Shown here piece after piece: positions 35,178-44,632 of a DNA stretch of 64,000 bases. Position 1 is the first letter of the stretch. Each line of letters opens with the position of its first letter. This DNA is from Roseimaritima sediminicola (GTDB taxonomy: Bacteria > Planctomycetota > Planctomycetia > Pirellulales > Pirellulaceae), in NCBI RefSeq assembly GCF_009618275.1, contig NZ_WIAD01000016.1, forward strand, positions 41,189-105,188. The letters are read 5' to 3'. The translations under genes and the position numbers were made by a program. Under the pieces are notes generated by a model. The model was not told the origin of the DNA and did no database searches. It saw only the letters and a program-made list of their open reading frames with translations.

Positions 35178-35352
35178 CCTCCCGCGCAGCGGGAGGGTCG
35201 GGCTCTTAGGCCCGGGGAGGGTCTTCGTGTGGGCCCTCTCCGGGCCTGAGAGCCCGACTCTCCCAGAGGGAGAGTAATACCTAAAAACATCTTGCGACGT
35301 GCTTAGCTCGTGTGTCCCACGCGAGGAAACTCGGCTGGGACAGCCGAGCTAC
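35178..35352. repeat. cluster of three hairpin repeats
   Basis: 35178-35216 is a partial copy of the CCCTCTCC..GGGAGGG element. 35234-35306 is a full 73-base copy matching 8844-8916, including TTGCGACGTGCTTAG at its end. 35307-35329 is CTCGTGTGTCCCACGCGAG, also seen at about 39030-39050. 35330-35352 is the CTCGGCTGGGACAGCCGAG palindrome. The cluster fills the 328-base gap between the kinase start and the gmd stop; no gene is seen in the gap. Confidence 0.85.
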
Positions 35353-35371
35353 TCTGGTATCCAAGCCGGCG

Positions 35372-36403
35372 TTATTTGCTGGTGACGTAGTTCTCGGCGT
35401 GGGCTTCGCGGCGGGCCAGTTCCAGGTCGTGCTCGGTCATGATCCGAGCCAGCTCGCGGAGGTCTGTCTCGGCCGTCCAGCCCAGCTTCTCTTTGGCTTT
35501 GCTGGGATCGCCCAGCAGCAGTTCCACTTCGGCCGGACGAAAGTATCGCGGATCGATTTCGACGTAGTCGCGGTAATCCAGATCCAGCTGCTGGAAAACC
35601 AGTTCCAGGAACGAACGCACGGTCTGCGTTTCGCCGGTGGCGATCACAAAATCCTCGGGCTGTTCCTGCTGGAGGATCAACCACATGGCTTTGACGTAAT
35701 CCTTGGCGTAGCCCCAGTCGCGTTTGGCGTCCAGGTTTCCGAGGTACAGCTTTTTCTGCAGGCCCATTTTGATCCGGCCCGCGGCCCGCGTGATCTTGCG
35801 GGTGACGAAGGTCTCGCCGCGGCGTTCGGATTCGTGGTTGAACAGGATGCCGTTGCAGGCGAACAGATCGTAGCTTTCGCGATAATTAATCGTCTGGTGA
35901 AACGCGTACACCTTTGCGCAGGCATACGGCGACTGGGGTCTGAAGGGCGTGGTTTCCTTCTGCGGCGTTTCTATCACGTCGCCAAACATCTCGCTGCTGG
36001 ACGCCTGGTACACGCGGACCGGCTTGCGTTTGTTCAGCAAGCGTGCGGCCTCGAGCACGTTCAGGGCCCCGACGCCCACGGTCTGCAGGGTGTAGACCGG
36101 TTGGTCGAAGGAGACGCGGACGTGACTCTGCGCCCCCAGGTTGTAGATCTCGTCCGGTTCGACGTCCAAGGTCAGGTTCGTCAGCGCCTGGCCATCGGTC
36201 AGGTCGCCGTAGTGCAGGTACATCTGCGTCTTTTCGTGCGGATCACGGTAGATGTGATCGATGCGTTCAGTGGAGAACGTGCTGCTGCGGCGAACCAATC
36301 CGTGGACGGTATAGCCTTTCTCCAGCAGCAGTTCGGCTAGGTAACTACCATCCTGGCCGGTGATGCCGGTGATCAGTGCCGACTTGCTCATTGACTGGCT
36401 CAA
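35372..36403 (-). CDS. gmd: GDP-mannose 4,6-dehydratase
   Basis: The protein has 343 residues from ATG 36403; a Met four codons later (MSKSALITG) is equally possible. Gmd converts GDP-mannose to GDP-4-keto-6-deoxymannose, the first step to GDP-fucose, GDP-rhamnose and related sugars of surface polysaccharides. It is an extended SDR with [19 protein letters not shown] (cofactor loop), [23 protein letters not shown] (catalytic Ser/Glu region) and YACAKVYA with the YxxxK pair, then [20 protein letters not shown], a strong Gmd signature. No fucose or rhamnose synthase is next to it. The gene ends at a hairpin cluster. Confidence 0.96.
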   Translation of the reverse strand: MSQSMSKSALITGITGQDGSYLAELLLEKGYTVHGLVRRSSTFSTERIDHIYRDPHEKTQMYLHYGDLTDGQALTNLTLDVEPDEIYNLGAQSHVRVSFDQPVYTLQTVGVGALNVLEAARLLNKRKPVRVYQASSSEMFGDVIETPQKETTPFRPQSPYACAKVYAFHQTINYRESYDLFACNGILFNHESERRGETFVTRKITRAAGRIKMGLQKKLYLGNLDAKRDWGYAKDYVKAMWLILQQEQPEDFVIATGETQTVRSFLELVFQQLDLDYRDYVEIDPRYFRPAEVELLLGDPSKAKEKLGWTAETDLRELARIMTEHDLELARREAHAENYVTSK

Positions 36404-36485
36404 CTTCTTACGGTTTTGGGGGGGCGGAAAAGGTGCCTCAGAAAGCGCAGCTTACGCGGATTCCCCAGTCCGAGCCAAGACCGAA

Positions 36486-38531
36486 TCAGGCGATTCCCAG
36501 TGCCAGGATCAGGTGCCGAGCCGCAAAGGCTCCGACATAGGCCAACACGCTCATATAACCGAACTGAAACGCCGCCCACTTCCACGAACCGGTTTCCTTC
36601 TTCGTGACGGCCTGCGTCGGCAAGCACTGCATCGCCAAGACGAAGAAGACCAATAGGGCCACGCTGGTGGCGGTGTCGAACACCCGCACGCCGTCGGCCG
36701 TGGTGGCGGTGCGCAGCCGCGTGTGCAGCGAAGCGATCTCCTCGTCACCCGGGTCCTCGCCCATCCCGTAGAGGATCGACAGCGTGGAAACGACCACCTC
36801 GCGGGCGGCAAAGGACGCCATCACTCCGACGCTGGTCTTCCAGTCGAAACCCAGCGGCGCGAACACCGGCTGGACGACTTTGCCGATCCGCCCCAGGGCC
36901 GAATGTTCCTGCTGCAGTTGACTGCGCAGCCGGTCGATGTCGGCGTCGCTGGAAAGCGTCACGGCCGACTCGCTGGCCTGCACCGCCGCCATCTGGCTGA
37001 GCAATTGATCTTCGGAGGGCTTGGGATACGTCGACAGGGCCCAGATCGCCAGCGAGATCAGCAGGATGATGGTGCCGGCGTCGCGGATGAAGGCCCAGCC
37101 CCGGTCCCAAGCCGTCCGCAGGGCATTGACCAGCGACGGCATGCGGTAGGGTGGCAGGTCCAGGATCAAGGGCGCCGGCTGGCCGGGCAGGATCGACCAT
37201 TTGAACACCAGCGCCATCAGAAACGCGGCGATCATGCCCAGGAAGTAGGCTCCGGCGAACATCAACCCCGCGTACAAGGCTTGCTGGGGAAACAGCATCG
37301 CGGCGATCATCGTGTACACCGGCAAACGCGCCGAACAGGTCATCAAGGGAATCACCATGATCGACACCAAGCGGTCGCGGCGGTCGGCGATCGTGCGCGT
37401 CGACATGATCGCGGGGATCGCACAGGCGTGGGCCGTCAACAGCGGCACGAACGCTTGACCCGGCAGGCCCACTCGCCGCATCCAGCGGTCCACCACCACC
37501 ACCGCTCGCGACAGGTAACCCGAGTCTTCCAGCAACGTCAGCACGAAGAACAGGATCATGATCTGCGGCAGAAAGACCAGGACGCCGCCGAGGCCGGCGA
37601 TCACGCCGTCGGTCACCAGACTCTGTAGGTCGCCCTCGGGCAACACACCACCGACCACTTCGGCCAGTCCGCCGAAGCCGCCGTCGAGCCATTCCATGGG
37701 GTACTGAGCCAGCCAGAACACCAGCGAAAACAGGAACAGCATGACCGCTACGAAGGCGACCGGACCCAGCCAGGGATTGGTCATCCAGCGGTCCAGCCGG
37801 TCGGTCCATTCGGCCGAAGCCACAAACCGCCGCCGCGAGTTCCCGGCGGCCACCGAGGCGGCCCATTGGTGTCCCTGAGCATACGGACAGGCCGAACAAC
37901 TGGAGCATTCCGGCACCGTGGCGGTCGCGGCGGATTCGCCCGTCGCGTCCAACACCAACGACTCCAGCTGTTCAATGCCGGTGCCACTGCGAGCCGAGAC
38001 GGCGACCACCGGACAGCCCAGTTCTCGCGACAACCCCTCGCAATCGATTTCGATTCCGCGACGCGCGGCGACGTCGTGCAGGTTCACCGCCACAATCGTG
38101 GGTTTACCCAGCTCCAACGCCTGACGCGAAATAAACAGGCTGCGCTGCAGGTTGGTTGCATCCACCACCACGACCAGGGCATCGGGCAGCGGGATTTTGG
38201 CGTCACTGCGCACGCCATCGAGGTATTCGCGAGTGACCGTTTCCTCCAGTGTCGTTCCGTCCAGCGAATACACGCCGGGCAGGTCCACGACGCGGATCTG
38301 CGGTTGGGGGGGCGTCCCCGCGGAACGCGAGAATCGCAGCGAACCGACCCGTCGCTCGATCGTCGTGCCGGCAAAGTTCGACGTCTTCGCCAGAAGATTC
38401 GTCAACCGATTAAACAGCGACGTCTTGCCGACATTGGGATTGCCAATCAGAGCAATCGTCTTGGCGGGTGAAGACGGAAGCGTAGCCGTCGGTCGTTGGG
38501 GCTCGACCGAGTCGACGATGGGCAAGTTCAT
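36486..38531 (-). CDS. feoB: ferrous iron transport protein B
   Basis: The protein has 681 residues from ATG 38531. FeoB imports Fe(II) across the inner membrane. The N-terminal G domain has G1 GNPNVGKTS at 30-37, the switch region SNFAGTTIERR, G3 VVDLPGVYSL at 82-90 and a G4 variant VNLHD. The transporter part has eight or more helices with the Gate motifs PLLTAHACAIPAIMSTR and PLMTCSARLPVYTM, whose cysteines are conserved in the family. A short extra Cys cluster CSSCSAC lies near residue 230 between the two domains. Together with feoA 82 bases upstream it forms an operon, likely under iron control. Confidence 0.96.
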   Translation of the reverse strand: MNLPIVDSVEPQRPTATLPSSPAKTIALIGNPNVGKTSLFNRLTNLLAKTSNFAGTTIERRVGSLRFSRSAGTPPQPQIRVVDLPGVYSLDGTTLEETVTREYLDGVRSDAKIPLPDALVVVVDATNLQRSLFISRQALELGKPTIVAVNLHDVAARRGIEIDCEGLSRELGCPVVAVSARSGTGIEQLESLVLDATGESAATATVPECSSCSACPYAQGHQWAASVAAGNSRRRFVASAEWTDRLDRWMTNPWLGPVAFVAVMLFLFSLVFWLAQYPMEWLDGGFGGLAEVVGGVLPEGDLQSLVTDGVIAGLGGVLVFLPQIMILFFVLTLLEDSGYLSRAVVVVDRWMRRVGLPGQAFVPLLTAHACAIPAIMSTRTIADRRDRLVSIMVIPLMTCSARLPVYTMIAAMLFPQQALYAGLMFAGAYFLGMIAAFLMALVFKWSILPGQPAPLILDLPPYRMPSLVNALRTAWDRGWAFIRDAGTIILLISLAIWALSTYPKPSEDQLLSQMAAVQASESAVTLSSDADIDRLRSQLQQEHSALGRIGKVVQPVFAPLGFDWKTSVGVMASFAAREVVVSTLSILYGMGEDPGDEEIASLHTRLRTATTADGVRVFDTATSVALLVFFVLAMQCLPTQAVTKKETGSWKWAAFQFGYMSVLAYVGAFAARHLILALGIA

Positions 38532-38613
38532 AGCACGCCAAAAAGGGATTGCTAACGGAGGACGCCAGAGCGCGTCTCGAACAATGGGATTGGAATCGAG
38601 CCTTCGGACGGGG

Positions 38614-38898
38614 TCAGCCGCCGTTTGCGCTCGCCACGTGGACGCCGCCGGCGATCGCTCGCGCCAGGGCCATTCTCGCTCCAGCAACTTTAAAAATCAC
38701 CGGATCGCTGCGGCGCAGCACTTCCAAGGACTGGCCTTCATACAGACCCATCGTCCGCAGACGATGCTCCTGATCGGAGGGCAGTTCAAAGCCGGTGATC
38801 TGAAACTGGCCGCAATCCGCCGCCGACAAACGCTGTGACGAAACGACCGGGGCCGAAGGCGAGACTGGCTCGGAGGCCAGAGAACTGGTGGGCGACAT
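38614..38898 (-). CDS. feoA: FeoA family protein
   Basis: The protein has 94 residues from ATG 38898; ATG 38913 is an alternative that adds five residues. It is an SH3-like FeoA domain with SAADCGQFQITGFELP, LRTMGLYEGQSLEVLRRSDP and VIFKVAGARMALARAIAGGV. FeoA is a small cytoplasmic partner that supports FeoB-dependent Fe(II) import. The N-terminal 20 residues are a Ser/Pro-rich extension. It lies directly upstream of feoB, and a Fur-like operator sits 20 bases upstream of its start, so the operon should be repressed when iron is plentiful. Confidence 0.9.
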   Translation of the reverse strand: MSPTSSLASEPVSPSAPVVSSQRLSAADCGQFQITGFELPSDQEHRLRTMGLYEGQSLEVLRRSDPVIFKVAGARMALARAIAGGVHVASANGG

Positions 38899-38917
38899 GC
38901 GTGGGGGGTCCATTAAC

Positions 38918-38932
38918 TGAGAATGAGTCTCA
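38918..38932 (-). promoter_or_regulatory. Fur-box-like operator before feoAB
   Basis: TGAGAATGAGTCTCA forms a 7-1-7 inverted repeat with one mismatch (TGAGAAT against TGAGACT). This fits the TGAGAAT-N-ATTCTCA class of Fur boxes. It lies 5-20 bases upstream of the two possible feoA start codons, so a bound repressor would block transcription or occlude the promoter. The spacing and sequence support iron regulation; binding is inferred. Confidence 0.55.
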
Positions 38933-39131
38933 ATAGTGCCCGCATTGTGGACGTTTCCGCCCCCGGTGTCAATGGACAGAAAGTCGCAGTCACGGCCTTG
39001 GGTGCAGCCGCGACGCGACAAAAAGTAGCTCGTGTGTCCCACGCGAGGATCCTCGAACGCTTCCCTCCTGCCGCGAAACACCGCCCGGCGTAAGTCCCGG
39101 GAAAGCTTCGTGGCTGGGAAGTTTGCTGGCT

Positions 39132-39190
39132 CTCGGCTGGGACAGCCGAGCTACTATTTCTACTGGTTTTCGGCTGGGGCAGCCGAACTA
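39132..39190. repeat. two CTCGGCTGGGACAGCCGAG hairpins at gnd 3' end
   Basis: 39132-39154 is a perfect family member and 39171-39190 a variant with GGGGC in the loop and CCGAACTA at the end. A related CTCGTGTGTCCCACGCGAG palindrome lies at about 39030-39048. They occupy the region just downstream of the gnd stop codon; the variant overlaps it. Confidence 0.75.
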
Positions 39191-40660
39191 TTTCGGGTCT
39201 TTGCGGAGATCCAGCCACTCGCTGTGGAAGGCGCCTTCCCGGTCCACGCGTTGGTAGGTGTGGGCGCCGAAGTAGTCTCGCTGGGCCTGCAGCAGGTTGG
39301 CTGGCAGGCGGGCCAAGCGGTAGCCGTCGTAGTAGTTCAGGGCGGTGCTGAAGGCCGGCACCGGGATTCCCAGCAGGCTGGCCGCGGCCACCACCGCTCG
39401 CCACGCTTCCTGAGCTTCTTCGAGGGCTTTCTCGAAGTACGGGTACAGCAACAGGTTTTCCAGATCGGGTTGATCGTCGAAGGCTTCCTTGATGCGGTCC
39501 AGGAACTGAGCGCGGATGATGCAGCCACCGCGCCACAGCAGGGCCGATTGGCCGTAGTCCAGGTTCCAGTTGTGTTCGGCCGAAGCGGCTTGCAACTGGA
39601 CGAAGCCCTGGGCGTAGCTGACGATCTTCGAGGCGTACAAGGCCCGGCGGACCGCTTCGATAAATTGTTTGCGGTCGCCGATCAGACCGCGAGCGGCGCT
39701 GACCATTTCGGGGTTGGAGCCTTCGGCCGGTCCGTTCAAGACCTTGCTGGCGCGGACTCGAGCCTCTTTCTGAGCGGACAAACCACGCGCGAACACGGCG
39801 GTCGTCACCAGCGTGCTGGGCACACCCAGGTCCAGCGCCAACTGGCTCATCCATTTGCCCGTACCCTTGGCACCGGCGACGTCCAGGATCTGGTCGACCA
39901 GGTAGGCGTCCCCGCCCTGGTCGTCTTTGGCGCTGAAGATGTCGCGACTGATCTCGATCAGATAACTTTGCAGTTCGCCGCGGTTCCACTGGTCGAACAC
40001 GTCGTACAATTCGTCGTTGTTCAGTCCGCCCAGTTCTTTCAGCAACTGGTAGGCTTCGCAGATCAGCTGCATGTCGCCGTACTCGATGCCGTTGTGCACC
40101 ATTTTGACGTAGTGCCCGGCACCGCGGGGACCGACCCATTCGCAGCAGGGAATATCGTTGTTGGGGCCGACCTTGGCGCTGATCGACTGGAACATTTCCT
40201 TGATGTGCGGCCACGCAGCTTCGCTGCCGCCGGGCATCAGGCTGGGTCCTTTCAGCGCGCCTTCTTCACCACCGGAGACGCCCGTACCGACGAACAGCAG
40301 TCCCGCGTCTTCGACCTTCTTGGTGCGGCGTTCGGTGTCGACGTAGTAGGTGTTACCACCGTCGATGATGATGTCGCCTTCTTCGCACAGGGGGATCAGT
40401 TGATCGATGATCGCATCGACAGCCGGACCGGCTTTCACGAGCAGCATCAATTTGCGCGGCCGCTTGACGGCTTTGACGAAGTCTTCGATCGAGTGACAGC
40501 CGACGAAGTTCTTGCCGGCGGCGCGGCCCTCGATCAACGCATCCACTTTCTCGGTGGTGCGGTTGTAGACGGCCACCTTGTAGCCTCGGCTTTCGACGTT
40601 CAAGGCCAGGTTCTCGCCCATCACGGCCAGACCGATCAGGCCAAAATCACAATCGCTCAT
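39188..40660 (-). CDS. gnd: 6-phosphogluconate dehydrogenase, decarboxylating
   Basis: The protein has 490 residues from ATG 40660. It oxidises 6-phosphogluconate to ribulose 5-phosphate and CO2 with NADP+ in the oxidative pentose phosphate pathway. Family marks are DFGLIGLAVMGENLALNVES (dinucleotide fold), YNRTTEKV, GTGVSGGEEGALKGPSLMPG (active-site loop) and HYVKMVHNGIEYGDMQLICE with the catalytic lysine. The C-terminus ends AFHSEWLDLRKD. The start of the family domain is at residue 4, so no extension is expected. It is the last gene of a three-gene minus-strand cluster with an HAD hydrolase and a phosphofructokinase. Confidence 0.97.
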   Translation of the reverse strand: MSDCDFGLIGLAVMGENLALNVESRGYKVAVYNRTTEKVDALIEGRAAGKNFVGCHSIEDFVKAVKRPRKLMLLVKAGPAVDAIIDQLIPLCEEGDIIIDGGNTYYVDTERRTKKVEDAGLLFVGTGVSGGEEGALKGPSLMPGGSEAAWPHIKEMFQSISAKVGPNNDIPCCEWVGPRGAGHYVKMVHNGIEYGDMQLICEAYQLLKELGGLNNDELYDVFDQWNRGELQSYLIEISRDIFSAKDDQGGDAYLVDQILDVAGAKGTGKWMSQLALDLGVPSTLVTTAVFARGLSAQKEARVRASKVLNGPAEGSNPEMVSAARGLIGDRKQFIEAVRRALYASKIVSYAQGFVQLQAASAEHNWNLDYGQSALLWRGGCIIRAQFLDRIKEAFDDQPDLENLLLYPYFEKALEEAQEAWRAVVAAASLLGIPVPAFSTALNYYDGYRLARLPANLLQAQRDYFGAHTYQRVDREGAFHSEWLDLRKDPK

Positions 40661-40702
40661 TGCTGCGGTTTCCCAGTATGGAAAGAAAGGTATGTCAGGT
40701 GC

Positions 40703-41569
40703 TTAGGCCGAAACGGGCCACTTGGGTTTTTCTGGCAGGTAGCTGTCGAATTCTTCCAGCAGCTTTTGTTGATACTCGCCGGCAAAGGTGCCCGCAAAGA
40801 AGCGATCGATCGCTTCGTCGTGAAAGCGTTTCCAACTGGCTTCTTCTTCGCCCGGATTGATGGGGTAGAACAGGCAGTTGTTGGCCACTGCGGCTTTGTA
40901 GTCACCCGGGGCGTCGCCGATCATCAGGCTGTGGTCGGCCGCGTACTTGCTGGCGTTGGAGAGGGTTTCCTTTTTGCTGCCCGATTCCTGGCCGCAGATT
41001 TCGGTCACGTACTGCGTCAGGTCGTGTTCGCTCCATTCCGCCTTGAGGGCTTCGTTGGGCGTGGCGCTACAGACCAGCATGTCGGCCTTGCCGGAGAGCT
41101 TCTGCAGCGACTCGCGAACCATCGGATAGGGCGGCACGTCGTGGACGAATTCGCTGACCGTCCGGTTGACCTGCTCGGACCACTCCAGGGCATGCTTGAG
41201 GTCCTCGTCGCCGGTCTCTTCGACTTTGGCTTTCAGCGCCGGGTTGCCCAGCTTGGTTTCGGTTTCAATCCACTGCCGCAGGGACTGAGGGATCGTGATC
41301 TCGACACCGCGAGCCTGCACTTCGGGGCGCTTCTGCAGCCATTCCAGGGCTTCGACCAGGGCCGGAAAGCGGTTGATGCCGCGGCTCTTGCTGTACAGGT
41401 TCACGAACTCGGCCGCTTCGCGAGCGTACTTGCTGATCGCCTGCAGGTTGTAGTACTTGATGATGTTGGGAATGAAGCATTCTTTGTGCTTCAGTTCCAT
41501 CGTGTCAAAGACACAGCCATCGGAATCGATCCCGACGAAATACTCTTGCTTGGGTTCAATGCTGTACAT
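40703..41569 (-). CDS. HAD family hydrolase
   Basis: The protein has 288 residues from ATG 41569. The HAD motifs are DSDGCVFDT (nucleophile D15, acid D17), a Ser in LVCSATPNEAL, a lysine in GSKKETLSNA and the metal site IGDAPGDYKAAVA. A large helical cap (residues about 30-145) is inserted between the first and second motifs, as in C1-cap phosphatases. The likely role is dephosphorylation of a small sugar phosphate or related metabolite. Its place between phosphofructokinase and gnd, 42-61 bases from each, fits sugar phosphate metabolism. The exact substrate is unknown. Confidence 0.85.
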   Translation of the reverse strand: MYSIEPKQEYFVGIDSDGCVFDTMELKHKECFIPNIIKYYNLQAISKYAREAAEFVNLYSKSRGINRFPALVEALEWLQKRPEVQARGVEITIPQSLRQWIETETKLGNPALKAKVEETGDEDLKHALEWSEQVNRTVSEFVHDVPPYPMVRESLQKLSGKADMLVCSATPNEALKAEWSEHDLTQYVTEICGQESGSKKETLSNASKYAADHSLMIGDAPGDYKAAVANNCLFYPINPGEEEASWKRFHDEAIDRFFAGTFAGEYQQKLLEEFDSYLPEKPKWPVSA

Positions 41570-41630
41570 GATTGATTGTCGCTGAGAATGAGTTGGATGT
41601 CCGTACGCCGCGCGTGCGCCCCCGAAGGGC

Positions 41631-42926
41631 TTACTTGCTGTCGCGGTCGGCCTGGGGAACGTAGCTGGACAGTTTCTGATCGGCGTAGATTTTTTCGAAA
41701 CGGGTCATGCGTTGGCGACCACCGACCATCGGCAGGCTCAGCATGCCTTCGCCGACCAGCGGCATGGCGTAGCGGACGAATTCGTCGGTGACGTCGTAGC
41801 CGTTTTCGGTGATCCACTCCTTGGGGAACGTACGCTCGCTGTTGGCCACTTCCGACAGCGGGACCTTGTCATAGCGAACGCTGTAGATGGGACCCTCGTT
41901 GCGGAGGATCGTGGACATGTATCCCGACTCGTTACCCGCGGCCAGGCGGCAAGCCATTTCGCCGGCGTGGTAGGATTCCTCCAGGTCGACCGTGGAGGCG
42001 TAGCCCATCGAGTGACGTTGGTCGGTGCCGGCGACGTTGGCCCGGGCGGCACCCTTGGCGGCCAAACCGACCGAGTTCAGGTGGTTGACGATTTTCTGCG
42101 CCACGGTCATCTGGCTGGCGCTGAAGGAGACGTGTCCGAAGGAGTCGCGGACTTCGCCCAGCGAGCCGACGTCAAAGCCTTCGCTGACCACCACGATGCA
42201 GCGTCCATCGCGTTTCAGTTGGTCGTTGATGTTGTCGGTCATCTGCTCCAGCGAGCAGGGGCTTTCGGCCAGATAGATCTGCAGGGGCATTTCCCGGTTG
42301 GGGTCGGCCAGACGCGCCGCGGCGGGAATGAACCCGATCCGCCGGCCCATCGCTTGCAAGACCAGCACCGGGTCGGCCGGACAGGAGCCGCCGTTTTCTT
42401 CGTTGGCGTACTGGACGTTGTGCATCCAGTACTTGGCCGTCGAACCGTAGCCCGGCGTGTGGTCGATCAGCTTGAATTCGCTGTCGCCGACGTCGTTGTC
42501 GATCGTCTTGGGGCCGCCGATGCCGACCAGATCCAAGCCGCGCGACTGCGCCAGTTGGGCGATCTTGTTGGCGGTGTCCATCGAGTCGTTGCCGCCGATG
42601 TAGACAAAGTAGCCGACGTTGTGGGCTTTGAAGACTTCGATGACGCGGTCGAAATCCTCGTCCTGACCTTCTTTCAATTTGTAGCGGCACGTGCCGATCG
42701 AACCGGCCGCCGGCGTGTAACGCAACAGCGCCACTTCTTCGGCCGACTGGGCCGTCAGATCCAGCAGCTCCTCCTTCAGCACGCCCTCAATGCCGTGTCG
42801 CGCCCCATAAACGGTTCCGATCTCCGGCAGGTCCCGAGCGGTCTCGATGATCCCGCGGAGTGTATTGTTAATGACGGGACTGGGGCCGCCGCTTTGTGCG
42901 ACGACCATGTTGCGAGGTGCGGCCAT
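41631..42926 (-). CDS. 6-phosphofructokinase, probably PPi-dependent
   Basis: The protein has 431 residues from ATG 42926. The PFK fold is clear from VVAQSGGPSPVINNTLRGII, then VYIGGNDSMDTANK and GGPKTIDNDVGDSE, with NANVAGTDQR-like AARANVAGTDQRHSMGYAST later. In ATP-type enzymes the first loop is GGDGS and the second GTIDND. Here an Asp occupies the second position (GGND, residues 111-114) and a Lys precedes TIDND (residues 139-145), both marks of pyrophosphate-dependent enzymes. The reversible PPi reaction would allow both glycolysis and gluconeogenesis. It heads the cluster with the HAD hydrolase and gnd. Confidence 0.88.
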   Translation of the reverse strand: MAAPRNMVVAQSGGPSPVINNTLRGIIETARDLPEIGTVYGARHGIEGVLKEELLDLTAQSAEEVALLRYTPAAGSIGTCRYKLKEGQDEDFDRVIEVFKAHNVGYFVYIGGNDSMDTANKIAQLAQSRGLDLVGIGGPKTIDNDVGDSEFKLIDHTPGYGSTAKYWMHNVQYANEENGGSCPADPVLVLQAMGRRIGFIPAAARLADPNREMPLQIYLAESPCSLEQMTDNINDQLKRDGRCIVVVSEGFDVGSLGEVRDSFGHVSFSASQMTVAQKIVNHLNSVGLAAKGAARANVAGTDQRHSMGYASTVDLEESYHAGEMACRLAAGNESGYMSTILRNEGPIYSVRYDKVPLSEVANSERTFPKEWITENGYDVTDEFVRYAMPLVGEGMLSLPMVGGRQRMTRFEKIYADQKLSSYVPQADRDSK

Positions 42927-43079
42927 GAAAACAAAGGTCCCAAATGCGATTCGAAGGGAGAATGTCCTAATGGTGCGGGATGATACCTTAGAACCCTCCG
43001 TCTTGCTAGCGGTTGAAACCCGTCCGCAGCCGCCTTGTGGCGGGCCCTGGGGAAATCGCAGGACCCGCCGCCTGGTCGC

Positions 43080-44387
43080 TTATTGGTCCGCGTTGGCGAT
43101 CTTGTAGAGGTGCGTTTTGCCGCGGACAAAAATCGCGCCCTCGGAAACCGCCGGGCAGGCGGTCGTGCCCATCTCGGGGACCTCATTGACGGCAACTTCC
43201 TCGAATTCATCGGCCATTCTCAGCACGGTTCCGCGGCCCTGCTTGCTGAACAGGTACAGGTGGTCGCCAGCCAGGATGGGCGAACCCAAGTACTCGCCCG
43301 GAATCCGTTTCTTCCACAGCTCATCGCCGGTTTCGGCGTCGATGCAGGAGGCCACCCCCATGTCGGTGACTTGAAAGATGAGGCCGTCGGAATAAATCGG
43401 CATCGCGAAACGTGGATTCAGTTTCTCGCGAACCCAGCGCACGCGGCTATCGGTGATATCGCCTTGCGTCGCCGAGTCCAGTTCCACGGCGATCAGCTCG
43501 GCACCGCGAGAGCCGGTGTTGATCAGGGCCAGGTCGTGCTCGGGCAGGTACAGCGGACGGATGCCGGCGTTGTAGCTGCTGTGACGCAGTTTCCACAGTT
43601 CTTCGCCCGTGTCCGCGTCGTAGCTCTGCATCGCTCGCGACCCGACCGACAACAATTGCATGCGGTCGCCCACCGGTGCCAGGGCCGGCGTGCAGTAGGC
43701 CTTGCGGTAGTCGCCATCGTTTTTGGGTTTGCCATCGGGCCCCAAGTCGCCGTAGTCGGTGCTGCGATCGGTCCGCCACAGCGTTTCCCCCGTCTCGGTG
43801 TCCAGGGCGGTGGTGTACTGTTGGTCGACGCCGTCGAAGGTCAGGATCAATTTGTCGCCGTAAAGGACCGGCGAGGATCCCGGGCCGCGGAAGTGCTGGC
43901 AGGGCAGGTCGCGGCGCTGCCACACAACCTCGGCCGTTTCCGGATTCAGTCGCGCCGTGCCATAGCTGCCAAAGTGAACGTACACCGCGCCGGGAGCCAG
44001 CACGCAACTCGGTGCGGCGTAGTTGTTGAACCCGACGGCACCGCCGAGCGGTTCGACCGTTTCGTTTTCAAACAACAGCACGTCGTGCAGCGTTTCGCCG
44101 GTCTGTTCGTCAAAGCACAGGACGTACTGCTGCTTGCCATCGGCGCTGGCCGCGGTCAACCAGATGCGGCCGTCGAGGATCACTGGCGAGGAGTGGCCTT
44201 CGTCGTGCAGCGGAGCTTTCCAGGCGACGTTCTGTTCCTCGCTCCACCTCAGCGGCAATTCCTCGGCGTGCTCGGCCGGAACGTGGCCGTTGAGCTTGGG
44301 GCCATGTCGGTCGGGCCACTGAGCCGAGGCAGGAGCACCGGAGCGGGCCACGCAAAGTACGCAAACCAACAACAAAGATCGTATCAT
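43080..44387 (-). CDS. exported PQQ-like beta-propeller protein
   Basis: The protein has 435 residues from ATG 44387; the frame extends upstream but without a signal peptide. The signal peptide is MIRSLLLVCVLCVARSGAPA. The mature part is a beta propeller with repeated PQQ-type blades: SSPVILDGRIWLTAASADGK, CFDEQTGETLHDVLLF, ALDTETGETLWR, SYDADTGEELWKLRHSS and CIDAETGDELWKKRIPGEYL. No PQQ cofactor residues or dehydrogenase domain are evident, so it is probably a structural or binding propeller outside the cytoplasm. Such proteins are abundant in planctomycetes. It is the last gene before two tRNA genes on the same strand. Confidence 0.88.
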   Translation of the reverse strand: MIRSLLLVCVLCVARSGAPASAQWPDRHGPKLNGHVPAEHAEELPLRWSEEQNVAWKAPLHDEGHSSPVILDGRIWLTAASADGKQQYVLCFDEQTGETLHDVLLFENETVEPLGGAVGFNNYAAPSCVLAPGAVYVHFGSYGTARLNPETAEVVWQRRDLPCQHFRGPGSSPVLYGDKLILTFDGVDQQYTTALDTETGETLWRTDRSTDYGDLGPDGKPKNDGDYRKAYCTPALAPVGDRMQLLSVGSRAMQSYDADTGEELWKLRHSSYNAGIRPLYLPEHDLALINTGSRGAELIAVELDSATQGDITDSRVRWVREKLNPRFAMPIYSDGLIFQVTDMGVASCIDAETGDELWKKRIPGEYLGSPILAGDHLYLFSKQGRGTVLRMADEFEEVAVNEVPEMGTTACPAVSEGAIFVRGKTHLYKIANADQ

Positions 44388-44505
44388 CGTCCAGACCAGG
44401 AAAAGGGGCGGGCAGAGAGGCGGGAAACGGCCTATTATAGCCAGCCCAAAGGCCCGAGAAAGAAGATCGGGCACCGCAGCAGCGGACGCAAGAAAAAAAA
44501 TGAAG

Positions 44506-44578
<73 letters not shown>

Positions 44579-44632
44579 GACTTCACTTAGCGATTCGCCG
44601 CCCAGGGCGACGAACCGGTCTGCATCTGAAAG

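Noticed and set aside
39032..41575. 847-residue plus-strand frame
   Set aside because: It is antisense to gnd and the HAD gene, both of which have clear family motifs on the other strand.
41586..41600. Second Fur-like site (CTGAGAATGAGTTGG) before the HAD gene
   Set aside because: Only the left half matches; the right half does not form an inverted repeat.
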